DNA from: Pengzhenrongella sicca
GTDB lineage: Bacteria; Actinomycetota; Actinomycetes; Actinomycetales; Cellulomonadaceae
DNA length: 64,000 nt
NCBI RefSeq assembly: GCF_017569225.1
Contig: NZ_CP071868.1
Coordinates: 248,001-312,000, forward strand
Reading direction: 5' to 3'
A program made the translations under genes and the position numbers. Every line of letters begins with the position of its first letter. Position 1 is the first letter of the stretch. Under the pieces are notes generated by a model. The model had not been told where the DNA came from, searched no databases, and was given only the letters and a program-made list of their open reading frames with translations. Shown piece by piece: positions 8,151 through 16,387 of the stretch.

Positions 8151-8223
8151 TGGGCCCCGTCGGGCTCGAACCGACGACCAACGGATTAAAAGTCCGATGC
8201 TCTACCAACTGAGCTAGAGGCCC
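8151..8223 (-). tRNA. tRNA-Lys (anticodon UUU)
   Basis: Read on the minus strand, the 73 bases fold as a complete cloverleaf. The acceptor stem is GGGCCTC/GGGGCCC with one G-U pair, and the D arm is GCTC-AGTTGGTA-GAGC. The anticodon stem-loop has the 7-base loop CTTTTAA, giving anticodon TTT. The T arm is GTCGG-TTCGAGC-CCGAC, with discriminator A. The CCA end is not encoded (the next bases are CCC). Confidence 0.95.
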
Positions 8224-8435
8224 GGGGGAACGCGTTCCCGCTCGCGCCAGCCTACGCGGGGACTCGGGCGCGCACCGCCGGACGACGGCCCGCTGCGTCC
8301 CCGAGCGACCCGCCCGAGCCCTCCGGCGCGCCGAACTGAGTCGTGGTCACGCGATCGACCTCGCGGCGACCACAACTTCCAGTTCGTCGGTGCCCAGCTC
8401 GTCAGACCCTCGTCGGCGCGGGCGAATCGGCGCGC

Positions 8436-9285
8436 CTAGGCCCGCCGCCGCCGCGTCACCCCCGACAGGGCGGCGCCGCCCGCGAACAGGGCCAACGCGG
8501 CGAGCCCGCGACGGACCGAGCTCGCGCCGTCGCTATCGACGCCCGCGATCTCGACGGAGTATGCGGTCGCGCCGGCGGCGCCCGCGGGGGCGCCGTCCGC
8601 CATCCCCCCGGTCGCCGCGCGATCGGCGCCCGCCGTGATGACGGCGTACTTCAGGCCGTTGTCGGCGGCGGTGGACATTCCGCTGGTGACCAGCTGCGAG
8701 GTGCCCTCGGTCGACAGGCGCTGCGCGCCGTCGACGAGCGCCGGCGCCGCGTCCGATGCCTGGCGCAGCCCAGCCGGTCCGCGCCGGCCGCGAGCTGGCC
8801 CGTGCCCGCGGCCAGCGACCCGGCGCCGGCCGAGAGGGTGCCCGCCCCGTCGCCGAGCGCGGCCAGCCCGCTCACGAGCGTCTGCCCGCCCGCCGCGATC
8901 TGGTCGACGGCGCCCTGGAGCGAGTGCACCCCGCCGCGCAGCGTCGCGCTCGCCTGGGAGTCGCCGTCGTGCCCGTCGCCGGCCCGGACCTTCGTGACGA
9001 CGCCGCTGGAGGACGGCGAAGACGGCGACGGCGCGGCCGCTCGCGGCGTCGGGCAGCACCGCGGCGCGCAGGAGGGAGGCGAACCAGGCCGCGACGAACC
9101 CGAGGGCGAACCCGCCCGCCCGCTGGGCCGGCGACCGGTCCGGGACGAGGCCGAGCGCGCCCCCGAGCGCGGCGCTCGTTAATGCAAGCCCTGCACCCCG
9201 AACCCGAGGCGTCCGACGTCGGAACAAGACCGGTTGCGAAAATCGCGAGGAAAGCACCCGTGAGCACGTGTCGTCTCATGACCAC
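8436..9285 (-). pseudogene. Frameshifted YhgE/Pip-like membrane protein remnant
   Basis: Coding signal runs from the minus-strand ATG at 9285 to the stop at 8436 but only by changing frame at least three times. The pieces, in order, are: a signal-like start MRRHVLTGAFLAIFATGLVP; a hydrophobic stretch with two helices ending VAVFAVL (about 9180-9010); a Gly/Ala heptad-like repeat containing GDGAGTLSAGAGSLAAGTGQL (about 8930-8770); and a C-terminal piece ending in a membrane helix and RRRRA (about 8760-8436). The L-x-x-GA-x-x-L repeats resemble YhgE/Pip and related exporter-like proteins. It may be a decayed gene or carry several sequencing errors. No intact function is assigned. Confidence 0.6.
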
Positions 9286-9326
9286 CTCATTGTGGTGAAC
9301 GGCGCGAATGGAGCGAAGTAGCGCGT

Positions 9327-9346
9327 TGTCTACCAGTGGTCAGACA
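9327..9346. promoter_or_regulatory. Imperfect palindrome, possible TetR-type operator
   Basis: TGTCTACCAGTGGTCAGACA has perfect 5-base outer arms (TGTCT/AGACA) and an inner ACCA-G-TGGT. It lies 42 bases upstream of the YhgE/Pip-like remnant. Genes of that family are commonly controlled by TetR repressors, but no regulator gene is next to it here. Confidence 0.35.
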
Positions 9347-9395
9347 CCTCGGCGCGGCATTACTAGGTACTTTCGTCCCGGTATCAGGTAAACCG

Positions 9396-10001
9396 CTAGT
9401 CGGCTGTTAGCTCATGACGGCGGATCCAGGTCAGCCCGGAGCCGACGCGCGGCAGCCACCCGGCCGGCGGGTCCTCCCCGACGCGGCCGTCGACGGCCTC
9501 CCGGAGCAGGTCGGCGTGGCCCGTGTGCCGGCCGTACTCCTCCACGAGGTCGCACAGCAGGCGGCGCAACGAGGGATGGACGCCGGCGTCGTCGCTGAGG
9601 TCCGCGAGCTGGTCGAGCCCGCCGCGGGCCAGTGCGGCCTCGAGTCGAGCGCGCGAGCGGGCCACGGCGTCATCCCAGATCGCGTACAGCTCCGCCGGCG
9701 AGTTCTGCGCGGCCGAGAGGAGCTCGGTGTGGTTGTCGGCCCAGTCCTGCGGCCGCCACATCGGCCCGGGGTGCTCGCCCGCCAGCTTGTAGGTGAAGGT
9801 CAGGTCCTCGATCGCGGCGAGGTGCTTGAGCAGCCCGCCGAGGGTGAGGGACGAGGCGCCGACGCGCTGGGCGAGGCCCGCGGCGGAGAGGTCGTCGGCC
9901 TTCCAACGGAAGGTCGTGCGCAGCCGGTCCAGCATGGCCACGAGGTGCTCGACCTCCGTGCCGGCGAGCGGCGGTTCCCAGGGGCTGTCGGCAGTCGTCA
10001 T
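9396..10001 (-). CDS. DinB/DUF664 family protein
   Basis: A 201-residue protein of the DinB-like four-helix-bundle superfamily (DUF664 branch), seen across actinobacteria. Typical segments are TEVEHLVAMLDRLRTTFRWK at the start, the family signature SLTLGGLLKHLAAIEDLTF, and EEYGRHTGHADLLREAVDG near the end. The His residues in LLKHL and YGRHTGHADL are the usual metal ligands. Related enzymes are mycothiol- or bacillithiol-dependent transferases or hydrolases, but the substrate here is unknown. The ATG at 10001 is preferred over a start 90 bases further upstream, because the extra residues are Arg/Pro-rich and unlike the family. Confidence 0.8.
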   Translation of the reverse strand: MTTADSPWEPPLAGTEVEHLVAMLDRLRTTFRWKADDLSAAGLAQRVGASSLTLGGLLKHLAAIEDLTFTYKLAGEHPGPMWRPQDWADNHTELLSAAQNSPAELYAIWDDAVARSRARLEAALARGGLDQLADLSDDAGVHPSLRRLLCDLVEEYGRHTGHADLLREAVDGRVGEDPPAGWLPRVGSGLTWIRRHELTAD

Positions 10002-10102
10002 GCCTCGACCGTACGGTCGCCCGGCGTCGGGCGCCGCCCCAGACCTGAGGGGTTTGTCCGGGCGAAATCTGGACACATGTTCATCAATCACCCGTTCGGC
10101 TC

Positions 10103-10131
10103 TGCACAGGCTGTGAACAGGTCCCTAGATT
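10103..10131 (+). promoter_or_regulatory. Candidate promoter of the tasA-sipW pair
   Basis: TGCACA (4/6 match to -35), a 17-base spacer and TAGATT (4/6 match to -10) lie about 135 bases upstream of the TasA-like start. The palindrome CACAGGCTGTG (10105-10115) overlaps the -35 and could be an operator. The 250-base leader is unusually AT-rich for this genome. Confidence 0.3.
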
Positions 10132-10265
10132 CACGTTCATCGCTCGATCATTCGGGCGATGAGCGAGGCATTGACATCCCTGGCGCACCAACGGTCGCCA
10201 TTTGCCGGGAATCGAGCCAGAGGCGAGACCGACGCTCGGTCGCGGTTCTAGCAAGGGATTTCCTC

Positions 10266-10940
10266 ATGAAGAAGAGCACTGCCTTTCGCATGTCCGGATT
10301 CATTGGTACGGCGGGCGTGACGGTCGCCCTCGTCGCGGCCGCCGTCGGCGGTACCGGCGCGTACTTCACCGACAGCGAGGCCGGCAACCTCAGCGCCAGC
10401 TCCGGTCACCTCATCCTCAACGTCAGCAACACCCACCTCTCGCTCACCGACCTCGTGCCCGGCACGGACAAGACCGCGAACATCGACTTCAACGTCGATG
10501 CGAGCGGCAAGTCGGACGTCTGGCTCGTCTTCGACACGACGACCGCCGCGTACGGCGCGTTCTCCGGTGCCAACGGCGCGGCCGCGTACCCCGCCGGCGG
10601 GCTCGGCCGGTACGGGCACTTCGCGGTGTCCGTCAACAGTGGGCCCGCGCTGTTCCAGTCGTACAACCTCGTCACCGGTCCCAACGGCTGCTACATCGAC
10701 GCCGACGGCCACGGCGGCAGCGCGACCCAGGCGACGAGCCCCACGAACAACCCGCCCTACTGCGGGGTCCCGGCCGCGATCAAGCTCGCCTCGGGCCTGA
10801 CCTCCGGCCAGGGCGCCACGGCCAACGTGACGTTCGGGCTGACCGGCAAGGTGACGACCCAGAACACGCCGTTCGCGGACGTCCCGTTCACGATCGTCGC
10901 GACGCAGGCGGGCGTCCGGCCGGACGCGCTGAACTTCTGA
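10266..10940 (+). CDS. TasA/CalY-like secreted protein with SipW-type signal peptide
   Basis: A 224-residue secreted protein. The N terminus (MKKSTAFRMSGFIG, a hydrophobic core, then GGTGAYFTDSEAG) carries the GTxAYFTDxE signature of SipW-dependent signal peptides, found in TasA and CalY matrix proteins. The mature part is beta-rich and Thr/Ser/Gly-rich, with one pair of Cys (NGCYID and PPYCGV) that may form a disulfide. The start is fixed by the upstream AAGGGA and the signal peptide. Its stop codon overlaps the ATG of the cognate peptidase gene. Likely role: surface fibre or biofilm-matrix protein; this is inference from the family. Confidence 0.82.
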   Translation: MKKSTAFRMSGFIGTAGVTVALVAAAVGGTGAYFTDSEAGNLSASSGHLILNVSNTHLSLTDLVPGTDKTANIDFNVDASGKSDVWLVFDTTTAAYGAFSGANGAAAYPAGGLGRYGHFAVSVNSGPALFQSYNLVTGPNGCYIDADGHGGSATQATSPTNNPPYCGVPAAIKLASGLTSGQGATANVTFGLTGKVTTQNTPFADVPFTIVATQAGVRPDALNF

Positions 10941-11491
10941 TGACCGACCGAGCGGCGGGGCTCGGAGCCGCGCCCCGCCGCTCGGCGCTCGGGCGGGCGG
11001 CGATGGCGCTGCTCGTCCTGCTCACGCTGGTCGCCGTGGCCGGTGGGGTCGTCGCCTGGACCCAGGGCTACCGGCTCTACGCGGTGCGGACCGGCTCGAT
11101 GGCGCCGGCGTACCCGACGGGGACACTCGTCGTCGTCGCCCCCCTCGCGCAGGAGGTCCCGACCACCGGATCCGTGATCACGTTCCGGATCGGGGACGGC
11201 CTCGTCACGCATCGCGTGTTCGCCACCTCGGCCGGCGGGCTGACCACCCGGGGCGACGCCAACCCGAGCCCCGACGCGTGGACCCTCCCACTGGATCGGG
11301 TCGTCGGCAGCGTCGTCGCCGCGGTCCCGAACGGCGGTTACATCCTCGTCTTCTTCAAGCAGCCGACCGGCGCGCTGACCCTGGTGTCCGGGCTCGTGTC
11401 GTTGACCTTGCTCTGGACCCTGTTCTTCCCGGGCGGCGAGCCAGCGCCCGGCGCCGAGCGCGCGCCGCGGCCGGTGCACGCTCGCGCCTGA
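10940..11491 (+). CDS. sipW: SipW-type (ER-type) signal peptidase I
   Basis: A 183-residue membrane serine peptidase. Helix 1 is at residues 20-42. The nucleophile lies in RTGSMAPAYPTG. The general base is a His in LVTHRVF, where typical bacterial enzymes have Lys. The acidic residue is in TRGDANPSPD. This Ser-His-Asp set is the ER/SipW type, which processes TasA-like precursors. A second hydrophobic segment (LTLVSGLVSLTLLWTLFF) forms a C-terminal membrane helix. It overlaps the tasA-like stop by one base, so the two are co-translated. It is likely dedicated to that single substrate. Confidence 0.88.
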   Translation: MTDRAAGLGAAPRRSALGRAAMALLVLLTLVAVAGGVVAWTQGYRLYAVRTGSMAPAYPTGTLVVVAPLAQEVPTTGSVITFRIGDGLVTHRVFATSAGGLTTRGDANPSPDAWTLPLDRVVGSVVAAVPNGGYILVFFKQPTGALTLVSGLVSLTLLWTLFFPGGEPAPGAERAPRPVHARA

Positions 11492-11506
11492 GCGGGCTAC
11501 AGCGGG

Positions 11507-11914
11507 CTACCCCCGGTCGGCCGCCCGCGCCACGGCCAGCGCCCACGCGACCAGGGGCACCTGCAGCGGCAGGCGTCCCCACGCGATCGCGGGGCTCGAC
11601 GCCCACGACCGGCCGCCCGGGTGGGCGGCCAGCGCCATCGTGACGTTGCCCGGGAAGACGGCGACGAACAGCGCGGCGCTCGCGAGGCCGCCGACGCGGC
11701 GCGTGCGGGGCACCGCCACCGCCACCGCGCACGCGAGCTCGGCGGCGCCGCTCGCGAGCACCCAGGCCCGAGGGTTGCCCAGCGCGCGCGGGATCAGCGA
11801 CTCGAACGGTCTGGGCCGCACGAAGTGCGCGGCTCCGGCGGCGGCGAGCAGCGCGGCGAGCCCCGCGGCGGTGACGAGCGTGCGGGCGGGTGCTGCGTCG
11901 TCGTCGGCCATCAC
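11507..11914 (-). CDS. DoxX-family membrane protein
   Basis: A 135-residue protein with four predicted membrane helices. The segment GAAHFVRPRPFESLIPRAL after helix 1 and the ASGAAELACAVAVAVP helix are typical of DoxX/SURF4-like proteins in actinobacteria. Function is not established; relatives are linked to redox homeostasis. Two Met codons at the start (11914 or 11911) are equally possible. It lies downstream of the M50 peptidase gene on the same strand, 19 bases away. Confidence 0.75.
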   Translation of the reverse strand: MMADDDAAPARTLVTAAGLAALLAAAGAAHFVRPRPFESLIPRALGNPRAWVLASGAAELACAVAVAVPRTRRVGGLASAALFVAVFPGNVTMALAAHPGGRSWASSPAIAWGRLPLQVPLVAWALAVARAADRG

Positions 11915-11933
11915 CTCACGCTACCGGCGCGGG

Positions 11934-12638
11934 TCAGGGCAGCGGGGCTGCGATCAGCAGGGAGCCGCCGACGACGGCGGTCGCGACCGTGATCGCGCCG
12001 AGCAGCAGGATCCACACCATCGTCGGCACGTGCGTGAGCCGGGCCAGCAGTGCGGGGTCCGAGCCGGGGCTGCGGCGGCCGAGCAGCTCGAGCACCGGCC
12101 GCGGCGCGCCGAGCAGCAGGAACCACGTGATCGCGTACGCGCTCGCGGCCTGGACCTGCGCCGAGCCCCACCACGTGACCGCGACGAGCGCGGCGCCGGT
12201 GACGAGCACCGACCACAGGCCGAACCAGTTCCGGATCTGCACCAGCATGAGCGCGACCAGCAGCAGCAGGATCCACAGCACCCCGACGGCGTGCCCGCGC
12301 GAGGTGAGCCACGCCGCGGCGAGCCCGAGGACGCCGGGCCCGATGTACCCGGCCGCGGCCGTCGCGACCATGCCCGGCCCGCGGGGACGGCCGACGGACA
12401 CGGTCAGCCCGGAGGTGTCCGAGTGCAGCCGGATCCCGGCGAGGCGCCGGCCCGTGAGCACGGCGACGGTCGCGTGCGACCCCTCGTGCACGAGGGTGAT
12501 CGCGTGCCGCGCGAGCGGCCACAGCTGGGGGAGGGCGACGACGAGCGCCGCGACGACCGCCGTGGCGAGCACCACCGTCGACGACGGCGCGGGCTGGGTC
12601 CCGGTGGCCCGTCGCCAGATCTCGGTCAACAGCTCCAC
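11934..12638 (-). CDS. M50-type membrane metallopeptidase
   Basis: A 234-residue integral membrane protein with about seven helices. The zinc motif HEGSH (in ITLVHEGSHATVAVLTGRR) is the HExxH of actinobacterial M50 family peptidases. The following GIRLHSDTSGLT segment also fits this family. The third zinc ligand is not certain. GTG at 12638 is chosen because it lies two bases before the stop of the preceding gene and keeps the first helix intact. A longer frame upstream lies inside that gene. Co-transcription with the GGDEF sensor gene is likely. Substrate unknown. Confidence 0.75.
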   Translation of the reverse strand: MELLTEIWRRATGTQPAPSSTVVLATAVVAALVVALPQLWPLARHAITLVHEGSHATVAVLTGRRLAGIRLHSDTSGLTVSVGRPRGPGMVATAAAGYIGPGVLGLAAAWLTSRGHAVGVLWILLLLVALMLVQIRNWFGLWSVLVTGAALVAVTWWGSAQVQAASAYAITWFLLLGAPRPVLELLGRRSPGSDPALLARLTHVPTMVWILLLGAITVATAVVGGSLLIAAPLP

Positions 12639-12640
12639 GT

Positions 12641-15600
12641 CTACCTGTGCTCCATGCCCGCCACGGTACGGGGGCTGCGCCCGTAGTAGGACAGCGCCCG
12701 GTCGGGTGGGACCGCCGGCGCGAACCAGAAGCCCTGCCCCGCGGCGCACCCGAGCTCCTGGAGCACCGCGAGCTGCTCAGCCGTCTCGATCCCCGACGCG
12801 ACGACGTTCAGGCCGAGCGCCGTGCCGATCGCGACCGTCGCGCGGACCAGGTTCTCGGTGCGGTCCGTCGCGCTGGCGCCCAGGCCGTGGATCCACGAGC
12901 GATCGATCGTGAACGAGTCGACGGGGAACCGGTGCAGCGTCTCGAGCGAGGAGTGGCCGGTGCCGAAGTTGTCGATCGCGAGGCGCAGCCCGGCATCGTG
13001 CAGGGCGCGCATGTGCCGCAGCGCCGCCTCCGGGCGGTCCATGAGCACGCCTTCGGTCACCTGGAGCGTGAGCCGGCCGGGGTCCAGGCCGTGCCGCGTG
13101 AGGCGTTCGAGCAGCTCGGTCAGCAGCGGCTCGTGCCAGAACTCGCGCGTCGAGAGGTTCACCGCCACGCCGGCCACGCCCGTGCCCCACTCCGCGAGCT
13201 GGTCGCAGACGGCGTCGACGATCTGGTAGCCGAGCTGGACGCTCAGCCCCATGTCTTCCACGAGCGGGAGGAAATCGGCGGGCAGCAGCAACCCGCGCTC
13301 GGGGTGCCGCCACCGGACCAGGGCCTCGAACCACTCGGTGCGGCCGGAGACGAGGTCGACGATCGGCTGGTAGTGCACCTCGAACTGGCCGGCGCCGTAG
13401 GCCCGCCGGATCTCGGCCTGCAGGCTCAGCTGGTGCACCGCCTGCGCGTTCATCTCGGCGTCGAAGAAGGCGATCGACCCGCGCTCGGTCGCCTTGGCGT
13501 GGTACATCGCGGTGTCGGCGTCGCGCAGGATCGCCTCGGCGCTCGCGTAGCCGATCGCGCTCGTGGCGACGCCGAGGCTCGCCTGGACGGCGAGCTCGTG
13601 CCCGTCCAGGTCGATGACGCGCGCGAGGCCCGCCTGCACGCGGCGCGCGACGGTGAGCACATCGGCGCCCTGGACGTCGTGCAGCAGGATCGCGAACTCG
13701 TCCCCGCCGAACCGCGAGCCCGTGTCCACCGTGCGCAGCTGCTCCTTGATCCGGGCGCCGACCTCGTGCAGCAGCCGGTCGCCGATCTGGTGCCCGAGCG
13801 AGTCGTTGACGAGCTTGAACCCGTCGAGATCCAGGAACAGGACCGCGAACGGCGTCTGGGAGCGCCGCCACATGTCGAGCGCGTGCTCGAGCCGTTCCAG
13901 GAACAGCCGCCGGTTGGGCAGCGTGGTCAGGGCATCGTGCAGCGCGCTCTCGCGCAGCTGGTCCTCGAGCGAGCGTCGCTCGTCGATGTCGGCGAGCGAG
14001 CCGACCAGTCGCCGGACCGGACCGTCGGTGGGCGACTCCGGCGCCCGGCCGGTCACGTCGGTGGCGGGCCCGTCGTCAGCGGCGCGTACGCCGAGGGCGC
14101 GGCAGAGCATCCAGTGGTAGGAGCCGTCCGGGAACTCGAACCGGAACTCGGACTCGGTCGTCTCCTGCTCGCCGCGGACCACGGCGCCGATGTGCTCGCC
14201 GAGCTCGGCGCAGTCGTCGGGGTGGACGCGGGCGCGCCACTCGTCCAGGTCGGTGTGCGGCAGGCCGGGCTCGAAGCCCACGAGCAGCACGCAGCGGTCG
14301 GACACGTAGAGGCTGCGGGTGCCCAGCTCCCACTCCCACAGGCCGTCGTTCGTCGCCCGCGCCACGAGGGCGTACCTCTTCTCGCTCACGCGCACGGCGG
14401 CCTGCAGGTGCTCGGCCTCGAGCGCGCCGCACAGCAGGGCCGCCCAGTGGTAGTAGGTCTCGCGCGCCGACGTCGTGTCGATCTCGCCGACGACGCACAG
14501 CATGCCCCACTCGTGCTCGCGCGTGTGCACCGGCAGCACGATGCAGAGGCTGTGCTCGGAGGCGGCCGCCGCGGCGTCGACGAGGGCCGCGGGCGGGAAA
14601 TCCTGGACCGTCATCGTGGTCCCGACCAGGTCGGGCTGGTTCCCTGCGGGGTCGTACCGGCCGACGACGCGCAGCACGCCCGACGCGGGGGAGTCCTCGT
14701 CCCACAGCGCGAGCACGCCGGCGCGCACGTGCGTGCCCTCGAGCCAGCCGAGGTGGCGCGGGTTGGCGCGCGCGGCGTCGAGCAGCCCGGCGTCGACGAC
14801 GTACTGCTCCTCGATCGCGGTCTCGCCGTGCTCCGCCTGGCGCAGGAAGGCGCCGGCCTGCAGCTGCCAGAGCTCGGCCTCGAGGCGCGCGGCGCCGGTG
14901 TCGGTGGTCGCGCCGGCGTCGGTGCCGTCCCGTTCCGACGGGCTGCGCTGCAGGTACGCGATCACGGCGCCGGTCACCTGGCGCAGCACGTCCGGCCGCG
15001 GCGCGAGCCGGCGCAGCGACGCCGTCAGCGACCGGATCTGCTCGCCGGTCGCGGCGTCGCGGGCCGCGACGGCGAGCTCGGTCGAGCGCACGACGGCGCG
15101 GATCGCGCTCTCGGTCGCGTCGGACGTGCCGCCGAGCCGCGCGGGTGCGCTGAGGGCGTTCGCGAGCGCCTCGTGGAGCTGGTCGAGCAGGGGCGGGGCC
15201 TGCGGCCCCTCGGTGGCCCGACCCGCCTCGGTGAACCGGGTCGTGAGCGAGTCGCCCGCGCAGCCGCAGGACTCGCGCAGCGCGAGGGAGACGGCCGTCG
15301 GCGAGTGCGTCGTGTTCGGTACGTCCTCGCCGCGGATCTGGGCGAGCACCAGCCGGCCGGCCAACGCCCCGACCTCGTCGAACCGCTGGTCGACGCTCGA
15401 GAGCGTCGGCGCGGAGAACACGGCGGCCTCGGTGTTGTCGAAGCCCACGACGGCGAGATCCTCGGGCATGCGCAGCCCCGCCTCGGTGAGCGCCCGCATG
15501 AGGCCGACGGCGTTGCGATCGGTCGCGACCATCAGCGCGGTCGGCCGGGGGGAGGCGGCGAGCACGTCGCGGGCGGCGCGCGCGCCGCCGGTCTGGGCGT

Positions 15601-16108
15601 TGTCGGGCGCGCCGAACAGCAGGTCCGGGTCGACGGCGAGGCCGTGCTCGGCGAGCGTGCGCCGGTAGGCCGCGAGGCGGCGTCGGACGTCGTGCTGGGC
15701 GAGGTTGCCGACGAAGCCGATGCGGGTGTGCCCGTGCCCGATGAGGTGCTCGACGGCCGCGTTCGTGCCGAGCTCGTTGTCCGGGATCGCCAGGGGCGCC
15801 TCGAAGTCCGGCAGCCGGGTGCTCACCAGCACCACGGGGGTGCCGCCGTCGCGCAGCGCCCGCAGGTAGGAGCCCCGGACGGCGCTCGTGATGGACACCG
15901 CGCCGTCGACGTGCGCCCACCCGACCGGGATCGCGAAGCTGCCCGGCGTGCCGACCTCGTCGCTGTGGGTGCCCGGCTCGAGCGTCTGGACGACGACGAG
16001 ACGCCCGCCCGCGGCTGTGACCTCCCGGCGGAGCCCGGTGAGGAACTCGCCGAAGTAGTGACCGCCGATGCTCGGGGTCAGCACGAGCACGGACAGGGGC
16101 TTGGTCAC
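12641..16108 (-). CDS. LacI-like sensor with PAS, GGDEF and degenerate EAL domains
   Basis: An 1155-residue cytoplasmic signalling protein. Residues 1-285 resemble the periplasmic-binding-protein sensor of LacI repressors but have no DNA-binding helix-turn-helix, and end in the RESCGC motif. A helical and GAF-like region follows (about 290-580), then a PAS domain (about 590-720). The diguanylate cyclase domain has an intact GGDEF at 801-805. In the EAL domain, EAL (928-930) is present, but Thr1067 replaces the catalytic Lys of the LKID motif, Asn1047 replaces the second Asp of DDFGTG, and Ser1105 replaces the Glu of AEGxET. The protein probably makes c-di-GMP but does not cleave it. GTG at 16108 follows GAAGGTGG and is preferred over a start 60 bases upstream. 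Confidence 0.85.
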   Translation of the reverse strand: MTKPLSVLVLTPSIGGHYFGEFLTGLRREVTAAGGRLVVVQTLEPGTHSDEVGTPGSFAIPVGWAHVDGAVSITSAVRGSYLRALRDGGTPVVLVSTRLPDFEAPLAIPDNELGTNAAVEHLIGHGHTRIGFVGNLAQHDVRRRLAAYRRTLAEHGLAVDPDLLFGAPDNAQTGGARAARDVLAASPRPTALMVATDRNAVGLMRALTEAGLRMPEDLAVVGFDNTEAAVFSAPTLSSVDQRFDEVGALAGRLVLAQIRGEDVPNTTHSPTAVSLALRESCGCAGDSLTTRFTEAGRATEGPQAPPLLDQLHEALANALSAPARLGGTSDATESAIRAVVRSTELAVAARDAATGEQIRSLTASLRRLAPRPDVLRQVTGAVIAYLQRSPSERDGTDAGATTDTGAARLEAELWQLQAGAFLRQAEHGETAIEEQYVVDAGLLDAARANPRHLGWLEGTHVRAGVLALWDEDSPASGVLRVVGRYDPAGNQPDLVGTTMTVQDFPPAALVDAAAAASEHSLCIVLPVHTREHEWGMLCVVGEIDTTSARETYYHWAALLCGALEAEHLQAAVRVSEKRYALVARATNDGLWEWELGTRSLYVSDRCVLLVGFEPGLPHTDLDEWRARVHPDDCAELGEHIGAVVRGEQETTESEFRFEFPDGSYHWMLCRALGVRAADDGPATDVTGRAPESPTDGPVRRLVGSLADIDERRSLEDQLRESALHDALTTLPNRRLFLERLEHALDMWRRSQTPFAVLFLDLDGFKLVNDSLGHQIGDRLLHEVGARIKEQLRTVDTGSRFGGDEFAILLHDVQGADVLTVARRVQAGLARVIDLDGHELAVQASLGVATSAIGYASAEAILRDADTAMYHAKATERGSIAFFDAEMNAQAVHQLSLQAEIRRAYGAGQFEVHYQPIVDLVSGRTEWFEALVRWRHPERGLLLPADFLPLVEDMGLSVQLGYQIVDAVCDQLAEWGTGVAGVAVNLSTREFWHEPLLTELLERLTRHGLDPGRLTLQVTEGVLMDRPEAALRHMRALHDAGLRLAIDNFGTGHSSLETLHRFPVDSFTIDRSWIHGLGASATDRTENLVRATVAIGTALGLNVVASGIETAEQLAVLQELGCAAGQGFWFAPAVPPDRALSYYGRSPRTVAGMEHR

Positions 16109-16387
16109 GACACCACCTTCCGTCCACTGGTCGGGGCGGTCCGAGCGCCTCACCGTTGGATTGCGCAACAGTAATATCGACGCCCCGCGACGAAAGTTGA
16201 GGGCTCGGCCGGACCGTGCTGCGCGCCGCTGTGAGGACCGTCACCGGCCCACAATCAGGGCGAACGGAGCCGGGCAGGTTACCCTGGTGCAACGAGGGCC
16301 GCTTTCTGCGAGCCCCGACGTCGTGGAGCACCTGCGAGTTCACGCGGCGAGCCCAGACTATTCCAGCGCCGGAAAGGCGACTTTCAC

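Noticed and set aside
10171-10176. Consensus TTGACA before the TasA-like gene
   Set aside because: No -10-like hexamer occurs 16-18 bases downstream; the pair at 10103-10131 fits better.
10002-10265. Riboswitch in the long leader of the TasA-like gene
   Set aside because: Local inverted repeats exist (CATCGC...GCGATG), but no c-di-GMP, ydaO or other riboswitch core could be recognised by eye.
16161-16168. TTGCGCAA palindrome upstream of the LacI-like sensor gene
   Set aside because: It is only 8 bp, the protein has no DNA-binding helix-turn-helix, and no matching second site is nearby.
12647-16174. A 1175-codon open frame on the plus strand opposite the GGDEF sensor gene
   Set aside because: It mirrors the real gene frame for frame, is rich in Arg, Gly and Ala without any motif, and has no ribosome-binding site. 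It is a GC-driven shadow. The same holds for long opposite-strand frames at 24739-28479, 44658-47030 and 46867-48606.
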